In this document: piece after piece, positions 34,267-44,989 of the stretch
Numbering within the stretch: position 1 is the stretch's first letter
Layout of the letters: each line of letters begins with the position of its first letter
Assembly: GCA_907165065.1 (NCBI GenBank)
Contig: OU015542.1
Span: 1,329,001-1,393,000 of the forward strand
Origin: Caprimulgus europaeus
Taxonomy: Eukaryota > Chordata > Aves > Caprimulgiformes > Caprimulgidae
Length of the DNA: 64,000 nt
Reading direction: 5' to 3'
Notes under the pieces: model-generated
The model's database searches: none
Told to the model about the DNA's origin: nothing
The model's input: the letters and a program-made list of their open reading frames with translations, nothing else
Position numbers and translations under genes: made by a program

Positions 34267-36893
34267 GGACATCTGAGAACTTGGATGTCCCCCTGTGCCT
34301 GGAACATGCTGCTGCATGCTGGCTAAACCCTGCCCCTGCTACAGGGACCACCATGGCTCCAGCTGCTTCAGCATCCTCTGGTCACACAGTGGTGACTGCA
34401 GTGGTGCACTCAGGCATGGGGACAGTGCTTGCTGCTGCCACCATGCCTGGTGGGGCTCATACTCACCCCTGCTCTGAGGAACCCATCATGAACCTCACCT
34501 TGAGGCTCCTGGATGGTGAGTGCTCTGGGTCTGGTGTTCGGTGACAACTCTGGGGGGATGAGACCACAGGATGGGCCCAACCGAGGCTCCTGGGCTTGAC
34601 CAGCAGCACCTGGTGCTTTCTCAGTGCTGGTCTCAGCACTAGGGCCACCAGGAGAAGGTGGCCATCCCTGCAGGACCTCCCCTCCCAGCCTTGTGGAGGG
34701 TGTAGGGCTCTGAACGGTGATGCTCTGAGATGTTCCCAATCCTCTGGTTGGCACTGTGGTGGGATTTTGGGGTTCAGCTGCCCCTTGTCATCCTGATGAG
34801 TGACGTGGTCCCTCTTGGCTCTGTGGAGGGGATGAGAAGGTGCTGCAGCTCTGGAGAGCAGGCAGAGAAGCCAGGCTGGGGTGACAGAGCCAGGACAGCT
34901 CCTGGCTTCCAGGGACAGGGGTGGGCTCTGAAACCAGGGAGCTGCAGGAACCCACCTCGCAGGGGTGGGGGCACCTACAGGTGGTGGTCTGGGATGTGTC
35001 TGATGTCCCTGTTCTGTGGTGGGACAGGCTTGGGGATGTCACCCTGAACCCACCCTCCCTTCTCCTTCAGGGGACTCCGGTGCCACAAAGAAGCTGCTGG
35101 TGCTCAGCCCTGGCTCTGACATCTCCCTGGAGGCCGCAGTCCACTTCAGTCCTGGGATCTCCCTGAAGATCTATGTGGACCAGTGCTATGGGACCAGCTT
35201 GGAGCAGCTGGGACGCTCCAGGAGGGTCTTCATGGTGGTGAACAGCCATGAGTCAGTGCACGTGGGGCGGGAGGTGGGGACTGCTGCTCCAGGCACCCTG
35301 AGGTCCTACAAGACCTCCTGATGGGGAGGGAAGTCCAGGGCCTGGAGACAGCTTGGGAATGGGAATGTCCCTGTGTTGCTCTCCTGTCTCAGGTCCCTGC
35401 ATGGGCAGAAGCTGGAGAACATGTCTGTGCAGCACCAGAGAGGGGTGTCCACCCTCCAGCTCACCATCCCAGCCCCCGTGCTGGAGGATAAGCCCCAGGA
35501 GGAGGAGGTGAGGTGAGGTTGGGGTGATATCCTTGGTGGTGGGACAGAGGTCCTACTGGGGATGACCAGGGGGTCCCAAAGCACCATCCCTCCTGGGACA
35601 TCTTGGGTAGTCCCAACCCCATGGGGGTGGGGTGGAGGAGAGCAGGGTCCCTGAGGAAGGACGAGGTGGTGGCATGTCCTTGGCAGGTGTACGTGCACTA
35701 CCTGATGACAGCATGGGGACGTGGCACCAGGTCCTGCTTCTACAGCCATGCCATGGCCAGGTAAGCGTGGTGCTGGTGCAGGCTCCCTGCTGGTGCCCCA
35801 GAACACCAGCACCCACGGGTGCTGTGGGAGTAGAAGCCATTTGTCAAAGGGATCCATCTGGGGGACCAAGCCACCCCACTGTGTCCTGGATGCCACCTCT
35901 TCTCCTGTGGTAGCTAGGTGGCATCACCACAGGTCCTGGCTCCCTCCTGGTGCAGAGAAACTGGGGAGGTGTCACCTGGGCGTCACAGAATCCCAGACTG
36001 GTTTGGGTGGGAAGGAACCTTAAAGCTCATTCAGTCCCAACCCCCCTGCCAGCAGCAGGGACACCTTCCACTAGACCAGGTTGCTCAAAGCCTCATCCAG
36101 CCTGGCCGAGAACACTTCCAGGGAGGAGCAGCCACAGCTTCTCTGGGCAACCCTGAGTCATCTCCTTTGGGGTGGCTGAGACCTGAGGCCAAGGGCCAGG
36201 TCAAGGCCTGGAGGGACCTCCTGGCATGGCACCATGTGTGGCTTGTGGTGGAGGCTGGACACCCCTAGACCTCCCCAGCTCTGTCTTCTCCTCTCAGCTG
36301 GCACAATGCAGAGGACCCTTCCCAGAGCACCCTGTGCCACTGCTGTGACACTGGCTGTCCCTCTGGTGACACCCTTCCTGGAGAGCTGCCAGGTACCAGG
36401 GCTGGGATGTGGCGGCTCCCCGTGGTTTTGGGGTCTTGGGAGGGTCCTAGGGCTTGGACAGTCTGTCTTGGCCATGTCCTCCACAGGGTTCCCAGGAGAG
36501 GGGACACTCTACCATGAGACAGTTGGACCCTTGCTGGTGCTGAAGGAGAAGGTGCCGTGGTATGAAGGACACCCCCAACCCTCTCCCCATGGCCTCAAAC
36601 CCACCATCCCAAGTGCTGAAGCAACCTCTGAACTCCCAATTTTGGGGTTTTTTTTGGTGTCCCCAGCTCCGTGCCACACGGTGAAGAGGTTCCTGCTGGG
36701 AACCAGCACACTGGTGGCAGCCGCCCTGCTGGGGGGTCTCCTGGGGCTGGCCTTGGTCACTTGCCGTCTGGGTGGGTGCCAGTGGGGACAGCGACAACGA
36801 CCCTGGCGGCAACTGCAACAGCAGTGTCCCTTCCACTTCCAAGCCTGGTCCAGAGCTCGGTGTGAGCTGGGGACCCCTTTCCTGCCCAATAAA
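34267..36893 (+). CDS. Zona-pellucida-domain protein, ZP3-like, divergent (partial model)
   Basis: Exons supported by splice sites and phase: 34267-34515, 35071-35251, 35393-35507, 35687-35760, 36298-36392 and from 36487. The family forms egg-coat filaments through a ZP-N/ZP-C module. Family-like features: CSEEPIMNLTLRLLD before the exon join, SLKIYVDQCYGTSLEQL, TLQLTIPAPVLED, TRSCFYS...WHNAEDPS...LCHCCDTGC, then TVGPLLVLKEK as in the ZP3 tail. A hydrophobic helix (FLLGTSTLVAAALLGGLLGLALV) is encoded at about 36685-36760. Two cysteines expected in ZP-C, in the HGC and ITC positions of ZP3, are absent. Upstream ZP-N exons and the start codon were not identified. The 3' end is unresolved: the helix frame stays open past the poly(A) signal at 36888. 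It could be a real fast-evolving gene or a decaying one. Confidence 0.65.
35985..36165 (-). mobile_element. CR1 LINE 3' fragment in ZP-like gene intron
   Basis: Reverse complement of the CR1 tail: CACAGAATCCCAGACTGGTT, GGGACACCTTCCACTAGACC, TTGCTCAAAGCCTCATCCAG and GCCACAGCTTCTCTGG. Confidence 0.92.
36888..36893 (+). terminator. Poly(A) signal of the ZP-like gene
   Basis: AATAAA follows the last ZP-like exon by a short distance. It is the only canonical plus-strand hexamer I noticed between this gene and MTFP1. Confidence 0.55.
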
Positions 36894-37377
36894 AGGTGGT
36901 TTTCTTTTCTCCAAAGCTTCTCCTGGTGGTACCATGTGGATGCCACCACAGGCTAGGGCTGTGCCACCACATGTGGTAGCCACATTGTCTCCTGATTCCA
37001 GGAGATGCCACCACAACTGGTAGCCACATCTCCTGGTGGTATGGCCCCAGCCATGGTGCTGGAGCTGGTGGCTCCTGACTCTGGGGGGATTTGGGTCCCT
37101 GGAGGCTTCACTGAAGATCTTGGATGTGGTGGTAGCTGCTTGGGGACAGTCCCCAGGATGTCCCATGAGGCTGGTAGTGTCCGTGGAGGGATGGAGAGGT
37201 TCCAGCTGGGACCTGGGGATGCTGGTGGGGTGATCAGGGCTGTTCTGGGTGTGCTGGGACCCAGCCAGACCCATGTGTGTCCCCCTCCCAGGAGGGGATG
37301 TGGCAATGGGTTCCCACCAGCCCTACCATGGCCACAGGACCCAAGCACCACCCAGCATGTGGTCAGACTTGAAACTG

Positions 37378-37383
37378 TTTATT
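37378..37383 (-). terminator. MTFP1 poly(A) signal
   Basis: TTTATT on plus gives AATAAA on minus, about 120 bp past the MTFP1 stop codon. Confidence 0.75.
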
Positions 37384-37504
37384 AGGACCAGCCCTGGGGC
37401 AGGGTGGCTGCTCCAGGGCCATCATGGGTGTGAGGGTTCACAGTTGATGGGTCACAGCACCCCGAGAGCAGCAGCGTTGCCTCGGTGTCCCCAGAGCAGG
37501 GGGC

Positions 37505-38994
37505 TCAGGGTGGAGCTGGGGGCTCTCCTGGTGCCCCGTAGAGCTTGCGGAGGCTGGAGTCCATCAGGAAATCCACGGTCCTGCAGGGGGACGGGGGGGG
37601 TTGGGGTGCACGTGATGGGCCACACCAAGGGACAGGGTGGCTGGAGCTGTCCCTCATCCCCTGGGGACCCTGTCCCCATTGTCACTGGGCCCCGCAGCTG
37701 TGGCCTGATGGTCACCAGCTTGGTGGTAGCTCCTGCTCACCCCCATCCCCGTGGGACTGGACCCTGCAAAGTCCCTTTGGGTTGGGGACACCCTGGTGTC
37801 ACCCCACACCCCCAGCCCATACTGGGACCAGTTCCCCCAGGAGCAGAAGTGCTCCAGCCTGAGGTTCCCCATGGGGACAGGGTGGTGGTGGTCCCCAAGG
37901 TGCTGTCCCCGTGTCCCCTCTCACCTGTCGATAGGGGTGATGATGACAGGGATGGCGGCCAGCCCCAGGGCGGTGGTGGCCCAGCGGCGGAAGGGCAGTG
38001 GCCAGCGGGTGACAGCGCCCAGCAGGGCCAGTGAGGTGGCGCAGAGGCGGTTGATGGTGAAGCCAGGGATGGCCACTGAGGCCAGGCTCTGCCAGATGAA
38101 GGTGTCCACCACGGCCACCCCCACCCGTGTGGCCTGTGTGGGGTCCTGTGCGTGGGCCTGAGGGGACAGGGGAAGGGTCAGCAGGGTGGGGTGGCTGGAG
38201 GGGTGACACTCGGGGTGGGAAGGGGGTGGCACTCACCGTGGCAGCTCTGCGGCCCTTGTCAATGGCGTCGGCGGTGACGTAGGCAGTGGCCACGCCGTAG
38301 CTGGCCCACACCACTCGCACAGGCACCAGTGGGCGGAACGACTCGCCCACCTCGTTGGCGTAACCTGGGGAGGGGTCAGCAGGGCTGTGACCAGCCGTGT
38401 CCCTGTGTCCCCTCTAGGGTGTCCCTCTGGGGTATCCCTGTGCCACCCACACAGGGAGTTTGGAGCAGCTGGGTCACCGTGGACCCCCCTGGCACAGCTG
38501 GGCTGTTGGTGACTGGTGACAGTGCCAAGTGCTGGTGACTGGCCCCAGTGTCAGTGCTGGTGCATGGCACTGGTGACAGTGACTGGTGCTGGCACCCAGT
38601 GCCCAGTGGGTGGTTCCGGTACGGTACCCGGTGCACAGTGCCCAGTGTCAGTACCATGACCGGTGCTGGCACCTGGTGGCAGTGTGCGGTGCTGGTACTG
38701 GTGCCGGTACCGGCTCTGTGGTGCCGGTGCAGTGCTCGGTTCCCGGTACCGGGTGTAATGTGCAGTGTCAGTGCCCGCTGTAGTGCGCGTTACCCAGTGC
38801 CGGTGTCAGTGCCCAGTACCCGGTGAATACCCAATACCCAGTGCCTGGTGTCAGTACCCGGTGCCTGGTGCCGTGCCCGGTATGTCTCGGTTCCCGGTGC
38901 CATGTGCGCTACCCAATGTCAGTGCCCCGTGCCGGTGCTCACCCAGGTAGCGGACCCACGTGTCCCGGTAGAGGTCGGGCTCCACCGCCCCCAT
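37505..38994 (-). CDS. MTFP1: Mitochondrial fission process protein 1
   Basis: Four exons on minus, 38994-38943, 38364-38237, 38157-37925 and 37580-37505, give 162 aa (human 166) with consistent phases. MTFP1 (MTP18) is an inner-mitochondrial-membrane protein that promotes fission with DRP1 and affects inner-membrane integrity. It starts MGAVEPDLYRDTWVRYLGYA, followed by hydrophobic helices (VVWASYGVATAYV; TFIWQSLASVAIPGFTINRL; TALGLAAIPVIITPID) and the conserved end TVDFLMDSSLRKLYG. The gene sits about 750 bp from the SEC14L2 stop on the same strand, the same neighbour relation as in mammals. Intron 1 is filled with a GGTGCCGGTACC-type repeat. Confidence 0.96.
38540..38940. repeat. CAGTGCCGGT-type degenerate repeat in MTFP1 intron 1
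   Basis: Short interleaved units CAGTGCCGGT, GGTACCGGTG, CCCAGTACCCGGTG and GGTGTCAGTGCCC, irregular with a period of about 8 to 15 bp. Confidence 0.75.
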
Positions 38995-39189
38995 GGCGCG
39001 CGCTCCCGCCACCGCCTCACGAGCCCGCCCCGCCCCCCGACGGCGTGTCACCGAGCCCCGCCCCTCGGCACGCGCCGGCGCAGGGCGAGAACGGCCGCGG
39101 GGGTGCGGTGTCTGATCGAACACGTGACCCCGCCGCGGAGGAGGGGCCGGGCCGTGCTGCGCGGGGTTACCTGCGGTCACGGGGGCGGG

Positions 39190-39440
39190 GTGTGGGGCTG
39201 TGGGGGGCAGCAGGGGCAGCTTATGGGGCTGGTGGGGCAGCAGGGGCAGGTTATGCGGTTGGGGGGGCAGCACGGGCCGGTTATAGGACTGGGGGGGGCA
39301 GCAGGGGCAGGTTATGGGGCTGGGCGGCAGCAGGGGCAGGTTATGCGGTTGGGGGGGCAGCACGGGCCGGTTATAGGACTGGGGGGGGCAGCAGGGGCAG
39401 GTTATGGGGCTGGGCGGCAGCAGGGGCCGGTTATGGGGCT
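39190..39440. repeat. 29-bp tandem repeat between MTFP1 and SEC14L2
   Basis: About eight copies of a 28-30 bp unit such as GGCAGCAGGGGCAGGTTATG + GGGCTGGG, with alternating CGGTT and GGACT variants that make a longer period of about 85 to 90 bp. Confidence 0.85.
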
Positions 39441-39745
39441 GGAGAACAAAAAGCACAGGAGACCCAGCTTGGTCCATTCCTTTACTCCCCCAGCCCCAGG
39501 CAACAGCAGGTGGGACCCACATAAGGCACAGCGAGGGGGGAGCCGAGCACTCCAGCCCCCCTCAGCCCCCCACTTCCGTCCGTGACCTCTGGGGGGCTCA
39601 GCCCCCTTTCTCCATCCTGCCCGCCGTGCTGCAGGGGGGACACTGGGCCATCCTGGGGGCACAGAGCAGCCACCTGCCCGGTAGCTGTGGGGCTTTGGGG
39701 TCCCCCGCGGTGTGTGGGGTTTCCCCTGCGGTGGAGGGGGCGTGG

Positions 39746-42700
39746 CTAGGGGCTGTGGTTGAGGGCCACCTCGCTGAGCTTGTCCCCCAGCTTCTGGATC
39801 TGCTGGGCAGAGGTGGTGTCGGGCAGCAGCACCTGGACGCTGTAGCTCACCTTCTTGGCGTGGAGGTAGCTGTAGGTGTTGTCAAAGCGCAGGACATCTG
39901 TAGGAAGGAATTTGGGGAGTGGCAGGGACATGGGGAGCACCCTGGGGGTCCCCACAGCACCCCAGGGGTCCTGCCAGCACCCCGGGGAAGGGGCAGGCAC
40001 TCACAGATGCCAGGTGTGGAGCAGGTGAGGGAACCGTCCTCAGGCACCAAGTGGGAGTTGTAGCGTTGGTTGGGGTACACCTCGGTCATCTCACCCGCCC
40101 GCTGCCGCTCCCCAACCTTGGTCTTCAGGTACACCCCGAAACCCACATCAGCTCCTTCTGACCTGAACTGCCACCTAGAATCATCACATCACAAAACGTT
40201 GTGAGTTGGAAGGGACCCACCAGGATGATGGAGTCCAACTCCTGTCCCTGCACAGGACAATCCCAACATTCACACCATGGCCCTGAGGGCCTTGGCCAAA
40301 TGCTGCTGGAATCTTGTCAGCCTTGGGGCCATGAGCACCTCCCTGGGGAGCCTGTGCCAGTGCTCCACCACCCTCTGCCTCAAGAACCTTTTCCTCATGG
40401 CCAACCTCCCCCTCCCCTGCCACATCTTCCTGCCATGTCCTCTGCTCCTGGCGTTGGTGGCCAGAGAGAAGAGCTCAGCGCCTGCCCCTCCTCTGCCCCT
40501 TGGGAGGAAGTTCCAGACCGCCAGGAGATCTCCTCTCAGTCTCCTCTTCTCCAGGCTGAACAAACCAAGTGACTTCAGCCTCTTCTCACACCCTTCCCCT
40601 CTAAACCTCTCCCCAATGTTGTGTCCCTCCTCTGGACACTCTCCAGCAGCTTTAGATCCTCTTTATCCTGTGGTGCCCAAAATTGCCCCCAGTACTGGAG
40701 GTGAGGCCGCCCCAGTGCAGAGCAGAGCAGGACGATCCCCTCCCTCCTCCCTCCCCTGGCTCACAGTGCAGTGCTGGATGCCCCCAGGACATGGGTGTCC
40801 CTCTTGGCTGCCATGAACTGTTGGCTCGTGTTCAACTTGCCATTGACCAGAACCCCCAGGTCCCTCTCTGCAGGGCTGCTCTCCAGCCTCTCATTCTCAA
40901 TTGGTGATTGCCCAGCTCTCTAATTTCTCCAGATCTCTCTGCAGGGCCTCTCTGCCCTCCAGAGTGTCCACAGCTCCTCCCAGTTTGGTGTCACCAGCAG
41001 GGTGACAGGGTTAGCAGTCCTTCAAGCCCTGTGTCCAAGTCATTGATGAAGACATTAAAGAGCACTGGCCCCAGGATGGATCCCTGTGGGACCCCACTAG
41101 TGACCAGTCACCTGTGCAGGAAAGAGGCAGAGCTGGGGACACCCACCCTTGTGTCCCCCACCCCATGGCATGGAGCCTTCTCCTCACCTGAGGACGCAGC
41201 CGGGAAAGAGGATCTCGTACTCAACCTGGTGGGACGAGCCGCGGGTGACCACCACAGTGTGCTCGTACTGCTGCGCCAGCTGGTCCCGCACGTAGTAGTG
41301 CTGGGGCACATCCCCCCCGTAGTTGATCTGGAAGGGGATGGAGATGGGACGTGAGTATGTGGGGCAGCCACCCATGCACCCCCAAGGAACCTGGGCCAAG
41401 GTTGGGGGGCTTCTCCCACCTTGCTGGAGCACTTGGGGTCCCCATCAGAGTCCGTCAGGGTGCCCCCGTACTCCACCGGGATCTGCTCGGGGTCAATGTA
41501 CTTCTGCAGGACCTCCTTCCAGTTGGCTGGTGGGGTGGAGGACAGTGGGGTTTGGAGGGGGCTGCAACCCCTATAAGGAGCCCCAGCTCAGCTAGGAACC
41601 CCTCCAGGGTTGGGGTTTGACTCCTGGGTGGGACAAAAGCCAAGGGGGATGTGGCAACCTGGTTTTGGCTTCCACCATGCTCCCCCCGCGACCAGGGACA
41701 CCCCAGGGAGGGGGTCAGGACTCACATCCCAGGACCACGACCTTCTTGCGGGTGTCCTCACTCAGGAAGTGCTTGACGAGGTTGTAGGCCACGGGGAAGA
41801 TCTTGGGGGCTAGGGGGTGGATGAGGGGGTTAGGTTAAGGGTCAGCCCCCACCCGGTGGGAACAGGACCTGGGGGCCAAACTCACCCTTCACAATAAAGA
41901 GGCGCTTGAGGGACTCGGGGTAATTCTCCTCGAACATGGACAGGATCTGCAGGACAGGCAGAGCTCCAGCTCACCCTCCCATCCCACGTACCCACCAGGA
42001 CACAGCGGGCACAGGCTGGGACCCCCACCCTGAAATGCCGGGGGGGTGTGGGGCACCGCAGGGACCTGCTCTTGCATCATCCCTCGGGGCCATGAGTCAG
42101 CCGGTTCCCTGCGTCACTGTGTCACCAGCCTGGGGAGGGCTGCGGTCCCCGGCTGGGGAAGGGGGGGTCGGGCAGGGGGCCCCTCACCTCCCCGTACACA
42201 TCCACAGCTGGCTTCCAGAGGTGCTTCAAGCCCAGGCCCTCGCAGTCGTAGACCATCAGCACCATCTCGATCTTCCTGCCCAGCTGTGACAGGATGACAT
42301 GGGGGTCTCAGGCAGTGCTGGAAGTGGGGGCGGGGAATGGCTACCAGCCAGCCCCAGGGATGGAGTAGTCCCCAATGGGGTGGTCCCTGATGGGATGGTC
42401 CCCCCTAGCCAGAGCCTCCTCCCGAGTGTTGGTGTGGGGAGAAGGAAGGAGGCTCTGGCCAGGGGGGGACCATCCAGGGAGAAAGGGCATGGCAGGCTGG
42501 TGTGGGTGCTGGGACAGGGGCATGGGCTGGGGGACAGCAGGGACATGGACTGGTGGGGATGGACAGGACGTGGACTTATGGAGCCAGGGAGGATTTTGGG
42601 TGGTGGGGATGGACCAGACATGGACTTAGGGGGCTAGCAGGGACACAGGCTGGTGGGGCCGGCAGGGATGGCTGGGAGCTGGGTAGGCAGGACTGGGCAG

Positions 42701-44767
42701 GGTGTGGGCAGAGTGCGGACAGACGGGCACCCACCTTCTGGCTCTGGCGCTCGCACTCCTGCCGCAGGACCTCGCAGTCACGGAACTTGTTCTTGAGCAG
42801 GTCCTGCTTGGAGGCGGAGAAGAGCAGCCCCTTGGCGTCCAGCGGCCCGATGATCTCGTACCAGATGGGGCTGCCCTCCCGGTCATAGCCACACATCCCC
42901 CCGGACATGAACTTCCTGATCACCTGCAGGAACACGGCGGGCTCAGGGGACCGCACACCCCCCCAAGGAGAAGGGATGGATGGAGACAGTCACCTCCAGG
43001 GACACCCACCTCAGGGGCTTCCCAGGCGATGATGTTGTCGGCGTCCATGTGCTTCCGAAACTCGACATGCTGCAAGGCAGGGGGGGCAAAGTGAGCCAGG
43101 GTGAGGGGATTTGGGAACCCCCCCATCCCATAGGATGGGGTGCACCCCACGGGAAGGTCACCCCCGTTGGGAGCAAGAGGCTGGGGTGGTGGCCTGTGGC
43201 ATGCTGTCCCATCCTCAGGTGACAACTGGGAGCTTGATGGCAGCATGGGGTGGGGTTGCCCCCCCCAAAAAAGCAGGGTGTCCTCTCACCTTGCGGAGCA
43301 TCGCTTCTGACTTGGGCAGATCGAAGCAGCGCGCTGCAGGAGAGCAGACAGCTCAGCCCCCCACCATGTCATGTCATGTCCCATCGTGTCCCCCCACCCC
43401 AGCATTACCTCGGAGCCATTTCAGGAGGAAATGGTCGTCCTGGGCGGGCAGGGAGGGCAGCACGTCCTGCAGGTTCTCCCGAAACTGCGGAGAGATGAAG
43501 GGCTGGCAGCGTGGGGGTCCTGGCTCCCACCCCTCCCCAGGGCCCCCTCATACTCCCCCAAAAAATAGCCCCAGCCAGGACTTTTTGGCTGGAGATAAGG
43601 GTCACCCCTCACCCTGTCCCTGGCACCTGCGGAGTGGCACAGCAGTGACAAGTGGTCTCTGCTGTCCTCCCTGGCAGGGGACTGTCCCCTGGCCAGCTGC
43701 CAAGCACTAGTGTCCCCAGCCCAGTCCCCTTGTGCAAGGGAGGGTGCAGGCAGGGGCTGCCACCCCCCTAGCTCCCAAAGGACAGTCCTGCCAGTGATCC
43801 TCATCCCATAGAGACCAGGCAGACCAGACCCTCCTCTGCCATCCCCTGTGGCATCTGTTGGGATGGAGCTGGTCACCAGTCACTTTGTGTCCCTTGCTCC
43901 AGTGACCCGCCAGCTGGTCACAGCCCCCTGTCTGGGAGGGCAGCAGGGTGCAGAACTGGGGGGTTCAGGGGAGCCGGGGCAGCCCTGGCACTCAGCCCTG
44001 CTCACCCCAGCCGGGCTATGGCCCAAACCTCCGTACCAGCCGGGGACCTCCCCTTAATGAGGCTGATTAGATTATCTCCCGTTGAATTTACGTGGAATTA
44101 AACCCGGGATTAGCTGCTTCGCTCTTGGAAAAACAAGGTGCTGGTGAGTGGGATTCGCAGCCGGCGGGTGGGCTTTGCCGATGGTGGGTGGGCTTCACAC
44201 CTCGCTGTCCTTGCCCATCACCGCGGTGGCACCGGGAGGGTCTTGGTGCCCGGAGCTCACCAGGGTCACGGCCCACGGCTGGAGTTTGGCTGGGTTGGCC
44301 AAGCAGCGATAAGATAAAGCCGGTGGCGTTGCCCTCCCGGTGGGGTGGGATGAACCCGGATAGACCTGGCGCCCGGCGAGGTGCCGGTGGAGGTGTCGTG
44401 GGTGGCCTTGGGCGATGGCACGGGTGGCACGGTGGGGGTCAACCGCTACTGGTGCAGGTGGGCATCCCCGGTGCGGGTGGGTGGGAGGTGACCCAGCCAG
44501 CGGCAGGGAGCACAGAGGGGCTGGCGGGGGGAGCGGGGGGGCGGTCGGTGGTGCCAGGCGCGGTGACACCCCCCGGGACGGCTCGTCTCCGGTGGGCAGT
44601 GCCCGGGGGGATGGGGGAAGGGGCGGTCTCATCCCGCGGGCGTGCCCTCCGGGTGGTCCCGGGGCGGTGGTCCCAGCCCCGCTCCCACCTTCCCGCCGCC
44701 GGTGCGGCCTCACCTGGGCCAGCGCCGCCGCCTGCCGCGGGCTGAGCTCCCCGACGCGGCCGCTCAT
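39746..44767 (-). CDS. SEC14L2: SEC14-like lipid-binding protein 2 (tocopherol-associated / supernatant protein factor)
   Basis: Twelve exons on minus: 44767-44714, 43484-43409, 43333-43290, 43069-43010, 42923-42735, 42283-42188, 41946-41886, 41809-41726, 41526-41420, 41327-41188, 40174-40005 and 39897-39746. They encode 410 aa (human 403). The cytosolic protein binds tocopherol, squalene and phospholipids and stimulates squalene epoxidation. The N-terminal CRAL-TRIO segment reads [12 protein letters not shown]...[20 protein letters not shown]. The SEC14 domain (about 76-245) holds [36 protein letters not shown] and [16 protein letters not shown]. The C-terminal GOLD domain (about 275-385) holds [20 protein letters not shown] and [15 protein letters not shown]14L2 is preferred over L3/L4 by the start, GOLD sequence and MTFP1/RNF215 neighbours. 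The acceptor of exon 11 lies at the very end of a CR1 tail. Confidence 0.96.
40176..41110 (-). mobile_element. CR1 LINE, about 0.93 kb, in SEC14L2 intron 10
   Basis: Reverse-complement CR1: begins AGAATCATCACATCAC, then TTGGAAGGGACCCACCAGGA, GAGCACCTCCCTGGGGAGCC, TTCCAGACCGCCAGGAGATC, CAGGATGGATCCCTGTGGGA. The longest CR1 in the window. It is in the same sense as SEC14L2 and its 3' tail ends 1 to 3 bases before exon 11. Confidence 0.95.
44040..44330. promoter_or_regulatory. Candidate regulatory island in SEC14L2 intron 1
   Basis: A locally AT-rich stretch within GC-rich intron: TTAATGAGGCTGATTAGATT, ACGTGGAATTAAACCCGGGA then TTAGC (44054-44115), with homeodomain-type TAAT/GATTA cores, and a double GATA site AGCGATAAGATAAAGCC near 44305-44320. 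No coding potential is seen. Function is inferred from composition only. Confidence 0.35.
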
Positions 44768-44989
44768 GTTGCCCCGGCCCGACCCGGCCCGGGATGAGCC
44801 ACCGCCTCCGCCAGGCGGGTGCGGGGTACGGAGGATCCGGAGCACCGCCCCCGCCCCGCCCCTCCCCGCCCCGCCCGGCCTTGGACCCTGCCCGCTGCCC
44901 CCCGCCCGCCCGCCCTGTCAGCGCCCGCCACCGCCCCCAGAGCCTGGGGGGGCACAGGGGGGTGGGGACACGAGAGGACGTGGGGCTAC

